In this document: piece by piece, positions 24,242-31,791 of the stretch
Layout: each line of letters begins with the position of its first letter
Position numbering within the stretch: position 1 is the stretch's first letter
DNA from: CAZSNT01 sp964607765
GTDB lineage: Bacteria; Verrucomicrobiota; Lentisphaeria; Oligosphaerales; JABHEG01
DNA: 34,201 bases
Direction: 5' to 3'
Assembly (NCBI GenBank): GCA_964607765.1
Contig: CAZSNT010000116.1
Span: 1 to 34,201 of the forward strand
Notes under the pieces: model-generated
What the model was told of the DNA's origin: nothing
What the model saw: only the letters and a program-made list of their open reading frames with translations
Database searches by the model: none
Translations under genes and position numbers: made by a program

Positions 24242-26220
24242 GGACCCGCAAACGCACCTGCGCACTCGCCTTCGGCCTCTGCGCAATCCTGGGCCGTGCC
24301 GCTGAGCCCGGCGCACAGATCGATGAACTCTTCGATGTGAGCCTGGCCGAATTGCTCGACCAGACCGTGGTGACGGCCACCAAGTCGGAGCAGAAGCTCA
24401 GCGATACGCCGGCCACAGTCCGAGTGGTCACGGCACAGCAGATCCGGGAGCGCGGGTATCGCACGCTGGATGACGCGTTGGCGGACCTGCCCGGACTGCA
24501 GTTCCGTAACATCCAGGGCTTCAACAACTACGTGTTCATGCGCGGCGCCCCGAACCAGAACAACCTGATCCTGCTCCTGGTCGACGGCGTCAAGGTGAAC
24601 GAACTCAACTCCGGCGGGTTCTACAGCGGCGGCCAGTTCAACCTGGAGAACGTGAAACAGATAGAGGTGGTATACGGCCCGGGTTCCGCCCTCTACGGCA
24701 CGAATGCGGTGTCCGGCATTATCAACATCATCACCTGGAGTCCCCGGGACGAGGCCGCCAAAGGCAGCCGCCTCAGCCTCGGCGTGGGCAGCTTCGACAC
24801 GCAGCGGGGCAGCTTCCGGACGGCGTACTACGACGCGGAACGTGACCTCGGCTACAGCTTTTCCGGGATGGCCGGCACAACCGAAAAGGCCGATCTGCGG
24901 GGCGAGCGGGGCGACTATAACTGGACCGACGGTATGGAGAACTTCGAGGACGACTTCGCGTTTGACGGCAAGCTCTGCTGGCAGGACTTCACGGTCGGCT
25001 TCCTGTACCAGGACAAGCAGGCGTCGCGCACCACCAACTACCAGGCCGTCGGCGACATCAAGTTCGACAGGAACACCCTCTGGCACGTCACGTTCATGAA
25101 CATCTGGCTCCGCCACGAAGCCGACATCACAGAACGCCTCACACTGAATTCGCTGGCCTACTACCGCGACACCACCGTTCACGACGACACCATCGGCTTC
25201 ATCGACAGGGCGAACGGGGGGGCGCCGGGCAGGCAGGCGGGCTACTTCCGCCCCAACACGCAGGTCGGCGTTGAAGAGCAATTCAGCTACCGCGTGACCG
25301 ACCGCCTGCAGTTGGACGCGGGGCTTGTCTGGGAGAAGGAGAGACTCTCGGAGGGGTTCTCCCGCACCAACAGCCTGGCACAGGCCCAGGACCCGCCCAC
25401 CCCGGATGATCCGAACAAGCTGGCGGAACACCTGGTCAGTGCGTACCTGCAGTCACAGGTCAGGGTCAGCGACGGCCTGGAACTGACCGCCGGCCTGCGG
25501 GTGGACGACAGCACCGCCTACGACGATGTGGCCACGCCGCGCTGCGGCTTGGTCTACCACCGGGAAAAGCTCACCGCAAAGCTGCTGTACTCCGAGGCCT
25601 TCCGCGCGCCCAAGCCCTGGGACTACAACTTCGGAGCCGGAAACTCCGGGCTGCGGCCGGAAGAAATGCAGAGCTACGAGGCCTCGCTCGAATACCGGTT
25701 CGGCCCGAGCCTGCATGCCGGCCTGGCGCTCTATCACAACGAGATCAGCGACCTGCTCACATTTGATGCCGCCGCGAATCGCTGGGAAAACCAGGGCTCC
25801 GGAACGACAACCGGCCTGGAACTCACCGCGGATTACACGTGGCGCACGCTCGTGGCGACCGTCAACTACACCTTCAACGACTCCGAAGACGACGACGGCG
25901 AGATGATCCCGGAGATCGCCCGGCACGACGCGAACATCGGGCTGACCTGCCCGATCGGCGAGCACTGGAAACTCAACACGCGCTGTGAGTATCTCGGCAG
26001 ACGCAAGAACACCGGAATCGCCGCCACGACCGGCAGCGACCGGCTCGACGACGCGTTCGTCGTGCACACCAACCTGAACTTCCACCTGCGCGACTGGGAC
26101 GTGGACCTGGGCGTCCACAACCTGCTTAATACAACGTATTACCATACGTCCAACCGGCCGCCCGATCGCTACAGGCAGCCGCAGAGGATGGTCAGTCTCA
26201 CGGTGCGATATGTGTTCTGA
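24238..26220 (+). CDS. TonB-dependent outer-membrane receptor
   Basis: The 660-residue protein has an N-terminal signal peptide (about 1-22, ending GRAAEPGA). A TonB-box-like and plug region follows (QTVVTATKSEQKLSDTPATVRVVT, then GYRTLDDALADLPGLQ, LLVDGVKVN and IEVVYGPGSALYGTNAVSGIINIIT). The remainder has barrel strands ending in VRYVF with the terminal aromatic residue. Receptors of this kind import iron complexes, vitamins or sugars with TonB energy; the ligand cannot be told. The ATG at 24238 has a strong GGAAGGAG upstream. A YfiR-family gene and a CHASE8 hybrid kinase follow directly, a grouping that suggests the receptor is part of a sensing system rather than a plain transporter. Confidence 0.92.
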   Translation: MRTRKRTCALAFGLCAILGRAAEPGAQIDELFDVSLAELLDQTVVTATKSEQKLSDTPATVRVVTAQQIRERGYRTLDDALADLPGLQFRNIQGFNNYVFMRGAPNQNNLILLLVDGVKVNELNSGGFYSGGQFNLENVKQIEVVYGPGSALYGTNAVSGIINIITWSPRDEAAKGSRLSLGVGSFDTQRGSFRTAYYDAERDLGYSFSGMAGTTEKADLRGERGDYNWTDGMENFEDDFAFDGKLCWQDFTVGFLYQDKQASRTTNYQAVGDIKFDRNTLWHVTFMNIWLRHEADITERLTLNSLAYYRDTTVHDDTIGFIDRANGGAPGRQAGYFRPNTQVGVEEQFSYRVTDRLQLDAGLVWEKERLSEGFSRTNSLAQAQDPPTPDDPNKLAEHLVSAYLQSQVRVSDGLELTAGLRVDDSTAYDDVATPRCGLVYHREKLTAKLLYSEAFRAPKPWDYNFGAGNSGLRPEEMQSYEASLEYRFGPSLHAGLALYHNEISDLLTFDAAANRWENQGSGTTTGLELTADYTWRTLVATVNYTFNDSEDDDGEMIPEIARHDANIGLTCPIGEHWKLNTRCEYLGRRKNTGIAATTGSDRLDDAFVVHTNLNFHLRDWDVDLGVHNLLNTTYYHTSNRPPDRYRQPQRMVSLTVRYVF

Positions 26221-26254
26221 CTCAGCCAAGCCAATTACAGCTTGGGGGCACACC

Positions 26255-26779
26255 GTGTTCCGAACTGCCCTGCTCATTGTGCTCGCGGGAACGTTCACCG
26301 CGTCGGCGCAGTTCGCTGAGTATCAGCTCAAGGCCGTGTACCTGGAGCGGATCGCCAGGTTCCTGCGTTGGCCCGGGGCCGAGGCGCCGGATGACGCGCA
26401 ATTCGTCGTGGGTGTTATCGGCACCAACCCTTTCGGCCCGGCTCTGGCCGAGCTCTACGCAACCAGGAAGATCAAGAACAAACCCATTCTGGTGCGTCAT
26501 CTGTCCGAGGCAACTGCCGTGGACGGGTGTCACATGCTGTTCATCCCCGGCACGGAGCGTGACAGACTCGACGCGATCCTGGTCGCGACACGCGGCAAGC
26601 CGATCGTGACGGTCGGCGATACGGCTGGGTTTGCCCAGAAAGGCGTCATGGTGAACTTCTACATCGAACGCGAGAAACTGCGGTTCGAGATCAACGAGAA
26701 GCAGCTTCACCAAGCCGGCATCGAGGTCGACTCTCTCATTCTGAAGGTTGCGAGAGTTGTCAAGAGCGCGGAGAAGTGA
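26255..26779 (+). CDS. YfiR-family periplasmic protein (DUF4154)
   Basis: The product has about 174 residues: a signal peptide (FRTALLIVLAGTFTASA) and then QFAEYQLKAVYLERIARFLRWP, the hallmark opening of the YfiR/DUF4154 family. A central GVIGTNPFG, a DTAGFA segment and a C-terminal LRFEINEKQLHQAGIEVDSLILKVARVV also fit. In Pseudomonas, YfiR is a periplasmic repressor of the diguanylate cyclase YfiN. I chose the GTG at 26255 because a GGGGG ribosome-binding sequence precedes it and the signal peptide starts at once. The ATG at 26210, overlapping the TonB-receptor stop by 11 nt, is an alternative. It lies between the TonB receptor and a CHASE8 hybrid kinase, its likely partner. Confidence 0.85.
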   Translation: MFRTALLIVLAGTFTASAQFAEYQLKAVYLERIARFLRWPGAEAPDDAQFVVGVIGTNPFGPALAELYATRKIKNKPILVRHLSEATAVDGCHMLFIPGTERDRLDAILVATRGKPIVTVGDTAGFAQKGVMVNFYIEREKLRFEINEKQLHQAGIEVDSLILKVARVVKSAEK

Positions 26780-26782
26780 AAG

Positions 26783-29700
26783 ATGAGAGCGTTCAGGCGC
26801 CTGTCCATCCGAGGCAAGTTGGTCGCCGTGATGACGGGCGTCAGCTCCGCCATCGCCGTGTGCGGGATCCTGACCATCTTCGTCAACCACGCTTTCAGTT
26901 TGCACCAGGATCTGCGCCACAACACCGTGCTCAATGCCCAGATGGTTGCCCAATACTGTGTCGTGCCCCTGACGTTCGGCTATGAAGAGGAAGTCCGCGA
27001 CGCACTCGGCAAGCTGACCGCCGTCCCCTCCATCCTGCGCGCCTCCGTCTATGACCACGACGGCCGCCTGTTCGCCGCCTTCCCCGACGACAATGAACAT
27101 GCCCGGTCGGTCACGCGCAGCACGCCGATGCCCGCCCACCGCTTCGACCAAGGCGTACTGCACGTGTACGAGCCCATTGTCTACGAGGGCAGGGAGTACG
27201 GCATCATCTACATGCGCGTGACAACCGCGCATCTCAGGCGGCGGATCGCGCAGGAACTGCTGTTCATGCTCCCTGTCCTGTTCGTGCTGTTCCTCTGCTC
27301 CTACCTGATCGCGGGCAGGCTGCAACGCCCGATCTCGGAGCCGATTCGCGGCTTGGCCGATGCGGCACAGGATCTGGCGGTCAGGCAAGACTATTCCGTG
27401 CGCGTGCACACTGACAGCGAAGATGAGATAGGCACCCTCTACCAACGTTTCAACTACCTCTGCGAACAGATAGAGGGCCGAGAGAGAGAGAGGGATGCTG
27501 CCGCGGCCGAGATCCGGAAGCTGAACGAGAGCCTGGAACGGCGGATCCGTGACCGCACGGCGGATCTCGAACGCATGAACGTCGAGCTGCGCACGTCCAC
27601 AGAGGCGGCGCAGGCGGCCACCAAAGCCAAGGGCGATTTCCTGGCGAACATGAGTCACGAGATCCGCACACCCATGAATGCGGTCCTCGGCTTTACACGC
27701 CTGGCGTTGAACGCCGGCCCGCCCGCCAAGCTCCGGAACTACCTGGACAAGATCGATACTGCCGCTCAGTCCCTGCTCGGAATCATCAATGACATTCTGG
27801 ACTTCTCCAAGATCGAAGCAGGGAAGGTGGACATTGAGTCCACAGAGTTCAGTCTCGACGCTGTCACCCGCCAGGTCCTCAACGTGTTCGGCGTCCAGGC
27901 ACAGCAGAAGGGGCTGCGGCTCCACTTCGACATCCACCCCGATGTGCCCACCGACCTGGTCGGCGATCCCTTGCGCCTGCGGCAGGTCATCACGAACCTC
28001 GTCGGCAACGCCATCAAGTTCACCGACGCGGGGCAGGTCGAACTGCGCGGACGCCTTCTCGGTCGCAAGGCGGACAAAGTCACAGTCGAATTCGCGGTCA
28101 GTGATACCGGCATCGGGATGAACGAGAAGCTGACAGCGGAAGTGTTCGATGCCTTCACCCAGGCAGACACGTCCGCAACACGACGGTTCGGCGGCACGGG
28201 ACTGGGATTGGCGATCTGTAAGCAACTCGTCGGACTCCTTGGCGGCGAGATCCACGTCGAGAGTCAAGAGGGCAAGGGCACAACGTTCCGGTTCACCGCT
28301 GTGTTCGGTCAGACGCCCGGAACGCGGATGGACAGTGGCTCTGCCCGGTCCACTCTGAGCGGACTCAACGTGCTTGTGGTGGACGATGAGAGCTCCATCC
28401 GCAAACAGCTCTCCCGCATGTTGGAGGGCTTCTCGGTGAAGACGGCTGCTGTCGAGTCGGCGGAGGAGGCGCTGACGGCCCTGACCGATGCCGGTGGTCA
28501 GCCGTTCGATGTGGTCTTCATGGATTACTTGATGGTCAGCATGGACGGACTCCAGGCAGCCGATCACGTGCGGGAGCTGCGCGCCGATTCCGACTTGCCC
28601 CGAATAATCCTGATGAGCGGCTATTGGGATAGCACGATCGCACGCGGCGTCGAAGAGAAGCGAGTCGATCACTACCTGGCTAAGCCCGTGAGTCCGTCAT
28701 CCTTGTTCGAAGCCATCATGCATGTGCTGCCCGACCACGCCGCACGCTACGCCAAGGCAGCGCAAGCCCCGCCCCTGACGACCGTCCCCAACCTGCGGGG
28801 GGCACGGCTTCTGCTCGTCGAAGACAATGCCCTGAACCAGGAAGTCGCCCTGGGCGTGCTGGCCGACACGCTCTGCGATGTCACCATCGCGTCGAATGGG
28901 CAGGAAGCCCTCAACGCGGTCATGAGCGAGCCGTTCGACGTCGTCCTCATGGACGTGCAGATGCCCGTGATGGACGGATACGCCGCCACGCGCGCCATCC
29001 GTGAGTGGGAGAGAGAGTGTTCAGTGTTCAGTGTCACGGCGAAGCAAAGCGACGACGGAACACTGAACACTGAACACTCTCTGCCCATCATCGCCATGAC
29101 GGCACACGCGATGGCCGGAGACGCCGAAAAGTCCCTGGCAGCCGGCATGAACGACCATGTGACCAAGCCCATTGACCCGAACGAGCTCTTCGCCGCGCTG
29201 CTCAAGTGGGTCCGGCCACGCCCCGGTCTGGACCCCGCACCGGCAGACACTGCAAATGCGGCCCCGCGCTCCAAGCCCCGCGCGCCGCGTTCCGAATTGC
29301 CCGCCGCTTTGCCCGGCATCGATGTTGACGACGGCCTGCGACGTGTGAACGGCAAGCAGGATGTGTATCAACGTGTCCTCCTCAGAATCCGCACGGATTA
29401 CGCTGATGCGAGAGCCGACATTGAGAGACTCCTCGACGACGACACAGCCGAGGAGGCACAGCGACTGGTTCACAGCATTAAGGGCGTAGCGGGAAATGTC
29501 GGCGCGAAAGACCTGCAGGCCGCTGCAGCGGCGGTCGAGGCGGCAATCCGCAGCGGTCAGTCGGATGGTCTCCCCGGATTGCTCACCGCATTTGGCGCGG
29601 CCCTCGACGTCGTGGTCCAGGGCCTGGCCGTACTCGAGTCTCAACAAGCCCCGCCCGTTGCGGACTCCGCAACCGTTGCCGCCAGACAGGAGATGTTAGA

Positions 29701-29896
29701 GGCGCTGCAGGCGCTGGAACCTCACCTGCAGTCCCGTAAGCCCAAGCCCTGCAGGGCAGCCATGGGCGAGCTCGAGGCACTTTCGTGGCCGCAGAACATG
29801 GCTGACGACGCTGCAGAGCTGGGCAAACTCGTGCGCAAGTATAGATTCAAGCAGGCCCTGGCCTTGGTTCAGGCACTGCTCGAGAAGCTGGACTGA
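26783..29896 (+). CDS. CHASE8-HAMP hybrid histidine kinase with two receivers and Hpt
   Basis: The 1037-residue kinase is the intact member of the hybrid set. It has a membrane helix (13-35), a periplasmic CHASE8-like region (~40-145, with PSILRASVYDHDGRLFA), a second helix (155-176), HAMP (177-230) and a coiled coil. HisKA follows with His292 in NMSHEIRTPMN, then HATPase (~400-510), receivers with Asp581 and Asp724, Hpt with His897, and the helical tail (~960-1037). CHASE8 is also the periplasmic domain of YfiN, so with the YfiR gene just upstream this looks like a Yfi-type sensor whose output is a phosphorelay instead of c-di-GMP synthesis. ATG 26783 follows the YfiR stop by three bases. 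It carries a long perfect palindrome in receiver 2. Confidence 0.9.
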   Translation: MRAFRRLSIRGKLVAVMTGVSSAIAVCGILTIFVNHAFSLHQDLRHNTVLNAQMVAQYCVVPLTFGYEEEVRDALGKLTAVPSILRASVYDHDGRLFAAFPDDNEHARSVTRSTPMPAHRFDQGVLHVYEPIVYEGREYGIIYMRVTTAHLRRRIAQELLFMLPVLFVLFLCSYLIAGRLQRPISEPIRGLADAAQDLAVRQDYSVRVHTDSEDEIGTLYQRFNYLCEQIEGRERERDAAAAEIRKLNESLERRIRDRTADLERMNVELRTSTEAAQAATKAKGDFLANMSHEIRTPMNAVLGFTRLALNAGPPAKLRNYLDKIDTAAQSLLGIINDILDFSKIEAGKVDIESTEFSLDAVTRQVLNVFGVQAQQKGLRLHFDIHPDVPTDLVGDPLRLRQVITNLVGNAIKFTDAGQVELRGRLLGRKADKVTVEFAVSDTGIGMNEKLTAEVFDAFTQADTSATRRFGGTGLGLAICKQLVGLLGGEIHVESQEGKGTTFRFTAVFGQTPGTRMDSGSARSTLSGLNVLVVDDESSIRKQLSRMLEGFSVKTAAVESAEEALTALTDAGGQPFDVVFMDYLMVSMDGLQAADHVRELRADSDLPRIILMSGYWDSTIARGVEEKRVDHYLAKPVSPSSLFEAIMHVLPDHAARYAKAAQAPPLTTVPNLRGARLLLVEDNALNQEVALGVLADTLCDVTIASNGQEALNAVMSEPFDVVLMDVQMPVMDGYAATRAIREWERECSVFSVTAKQSDDGTLNTEHSLPIIAMTAHAMAGDAEKSLAAGMNDHVTKPIDPNELFAALLKWVRPRPGLDPAPADTANAAPRSKPRAPRSELPAALPGIDVDDGLRRVNGKQDVYQRVLLRIRTDYADARADIERLLDDDTAEEAQRLVHSIKGVAGNVGAKDLQAAAAAVEAAIRSGQSDGLPGLLTAFGAALDVVVQGLAVLESQQAPPVADSATVAARQEMLEALQALEPHLQSRKPKPCRAAMGELEALSWPQNMADDAAELGKLVRKYRFKQALALVQALLEKLD
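29015..29079. repeat. In-frame GTGTTCAG/CTGAACAC palindrome in receiver 2 (copy 3)
   Basis: A perfect 20-bp inverted repeat: 29015-29034 (two GTGTTCA heptamers plus flanks) pairs with 29060-29079 across a 25-nt loop. It adds about 20 residues (CSVFSVTAKQSD... to NTEHS) between the IREWERE and PIIAMTAHAM segments of receiver 2 without breaking the frame. It is the longest and best preserved copy. Confidence 0.85.
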
Positions 29897-29909
29897 CGGA
29901 AGGGAAATC

Positions 29910-30338
29910 ATGGAAGAGCTCTCCGACCGAACGATACTCGTTGTCGACGATACCGAAGCCAATATCGACATCTTGATCGAGGTCCTGGGCGAGGATTACG
30001 ACGTCTCGGTGGCCATGGACGGCGAGTCCGCGCTCGAAGCTGTGGCCGACGAACGCCCTGACCTCATTCTGCTGGACATCATGATGCCCGACATGGATGG
30101 CTTCGAGGTCTGCCGACGCATGAAGGACAACGCGCAGACGCGGGACATCCCGATCGTCTTCCTGAGCGCAGCCACGGACGCCGACAGCAGAGCCAGGTGC
30201 TTCCAGCTCGGCGCCGTCGACTACGTCACAAAGCCCTTCGATATCATCGAAGTGCAGACGCGCGTCAGAACGCACCTCGAACTCGTCGCCCTGCGCGAGA
30301 AAGTGAACAAATGGGATAAGGAACACGCTGTCCGGTAG
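29910..30338 (+). CDS. Single-domain response regulator
   Basis: This 142-residue protein is a CheY-like receiver only: VVDD (Asp13, Asp14), phosphoacceptor Asp56 in LLDIMMPDMDG, and Lys108 in YVTKPF. About 20 charged residues remain at the C-terminus, too short for an output domain. A GGAAGGG ribosome-binding site precedes ATG 29910, 13 nt after the CHASE8 kinase. It could shuttle phosphate between the Hpt domains of the hybrid kinases or act by protein contact. Its sequence is close to the receiver of the next gene, indicating local duplication. Confidence 0.93.
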   Translation: MEELSDRTILVVDDTEANIDILIEVLGEDYDVSVAMDGESALEAVADERPDLILLDIMMPDMDGFEVCRRMKDNAQTRDIPIVFLSAATDADSRARCFQLGAVDYVTKPFDIIEVQTRVRTHLELVALREKVNKWDKEHAVR

Positions 30339-30409
30339 TGTCGGGTTCAGACAGAAGGTTCAATGGCAGACAGCTGCCAGAGCGTTCATCCGGATGGAAT
30401 ACAGCATTT

Positions 30410-30488
30410 GAGATGAGGTATGGAGATGAGGCATGGTGGACCAGTTCCGGCACTCCTCGCCTCACTACTCCATCTCGCTACCTCATCT
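30410..30488. repeat. Inverted repeat with GAGATGAGG 13-nt units
   Basis: The left side has two 13-nt units (GAGATGAGGTATG, GAGATGAGGCATG; 30410-30435). The right side carries the complement, with AGATGAGGTA (30411-30420) pairing perfectly with TACCTCATCT (30479-30488) and further imperfect pairing inside. It occupies most of the 171-nt gap between the single receiver and the receiver-kinase gene and could form a strong hairpin in the transcript. Confidence 0.7.
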
Positions 30489-30509
30489 GCACGGGAAAGG
30501 TGATTGATC

Positions 30510-31655
30510 ATGATAGACATCTCCGGAGCCAGTATTCTCGTCGTCGACGACACCGAAGCGAATGTCGACATTCTGGTCGAAACACTGGCCGATGATTACG
30601 AGGTCAGTGTCGCCCTCGACGGGCCCAGTGCCCTGGAGAGCGTCGCGGCCGAAACGCCCGACCTGATCCTGCTCGACATCATGATGCCGGGAATGGACGG
30701 GTACGAGGTGTGCGACCGACTCAAAGCGGACGCGGCCACGCGTGACATCCCCGTGCTCTTCATCAGCGCGCTGAGCGAAACGATGGACAAACTGCGGGCA
30801 TTCACTCGAGGCGGCGTCGACTACGTGACCAAACCCTTCCAGCCCGCGGAGGTCAAAGCACGCGTCGCCACACATCTGCGACTCCGGCAACTGCAGCGGG
30901 AGCTGGAAGACAAGAACCGCCTGCTCCAGGAGAACTACGACAGGCTGGCCGAGCTCGAGAAGCTGCGCGACAATCTCGTGCACATGATCGTGCACGACAT
31001 GCGCTCGCCGCTCACCGGTGTGGTCGGCATGCTGGAAGTCCTCAGGATGGACCTGGAGGACGAAGGCGCGCTCGACGCGCAGAAGGCCGATGACATCGAC
31101 GAAGCGCGCACGTCAGGCCAGACACTCAACGAGATGATCTCCTCCCTCCTCGACATCAGCCGGATGGAAGCCGGGGAAATGCCCTTGTCCCAGGAACAAT
31201 GCGATCTGCGAACCATCGTCTCCGATGCCCTCACGTCCCTCGTGTCGCTGGTCAAGCGCTGCACGGTTGTTTTCGACCCGCCCGCCGAACCGGTCACGGC
31301 GTTCTGTGACAGGGAAGTGGTGCGGCGCATCGTGGCCAACCTGGTGAGCAACTCCATCAAATTCACCCCGTCTCGCGGCGAAGTCCGTATCTGGTTCGAG
31401 TCTGTCGACGCCAGCGTCAAAGTCCTGGTCAGCGACACCGGTCCGGGCATCCCGCCCGAGTACCAGGGCCGGATATTCGAGAAGTTCGGCCAGGTCGAGG
31501 GCCGCGCTGAGGGCAAGAAGTACTCGACCGGACTCGGCCTGACCTTCTGCAAGCTCGCTGCCGAAAGACACGGCGGCGAGATCGACGTGGACAGCGAGCT
31601 CGGCAAAGGCAGCACCTTCTGGTTCACGCTGCCGCGGAGCGCCCCCGCCCAGTAG
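30510..31655 (+). CDS. Receiver-histidine kinase fusion (REC-HisKA-HATPase)
   Basis: The 381-residue soluble protein has a receiver with Asp56 in LLDIMMPGMDG and the YVTKPF lysine. A coiled coil (RQLQRELEDKNRLLQENYDRL) follows, then HisKA with His162 in VHDMRSPL, and a HATPase domain with N box (NLVSNSIKF), DTGPGIPP and GLGLTFC motifs. It lacks a sensor region, so its activity is probably set by phosphorylation of its own receiver from an upstream Hpt. The ATG at 30510 is preferred; the TTG at 30504 is an in-frame alternative. AAAGG lies upstream. It is the last gene of the + strand cluster, and the inverted repeat at 31673-31756 follows. Confidence 0.92.
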   Translation: MIDISGASILVVDDTEANVDILVETLADDYEVSVALDGPSALESVAAETPDLILLDIMMPGMDGYEVCDRLKADAATRDIPVLFISALSETMDKLRAFTRGGVDYVTKPFQPAEVKARVATHLRLRQLQRELEDKNRLLQENYDRLAELEKLRDNLVHMIVHDMRSPLTGVVGMLEVLRMDLEDEGALDAQKADDIDEARTSGQTLNEMISSLLDISRMEAGEMPLSQEQCDLRTIVSDALTSLVSLVKRCTVVFDPPAEPVTAFCDREVVRRIVANLVSNSIKFTPSRGEVRIWFESVDASVKVLVSDTGPGIPPEYQGRIFEKFGQVEGRAEGKKYSTGLGLTFCKLAAERHGGEIDVDSELGKGSTFWFTLPRSAPAQ

Positions 31656-31672
31656 ATTGGGCGAGCCTCTTC

Positions 31673-31756
31673 CCTGGGAGCGCCGAGCACTGGCTCGGCA
31701 TCCGGGAACGCGACCCACGTGAGTTCGGAGCCGAGCTGGTGCTCGGCGGTCCCAGG
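31673..31756. repeat. 27-nt-arm inverted repeat between convergent genes
   Basis: Positions 31673-31699 (CCTGGGAGCGCCGAGCACTGG...) and 31730-31756 pair with about three mismatches around a 30-nt loop. The element fills most of the gap between the receiver-kinase gene and the convergent beta-helix gene, so it may act as a terminator for both. Its size and lack of a U-tract make it more like a repetitive extragenic palindrome than a simple intrinsic terminator. Confidence 0.75.
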
Positions 31757-31791
31757 ATGGACCTCCCGGCAGAGCGTTTCTCGAACGCCTC

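Noticed and set aside
23731..28672. Long minus-strand open frames (23731-25431 and 26222-28672) opposite the TonB receptor and CHASE8 kinase genes
   Set aside because: Their translations show no domain and have biased His/Val/Gly-rich composition typical of antisense frames in GC-rich genes; the + strand genes are clearly homologous to known families.
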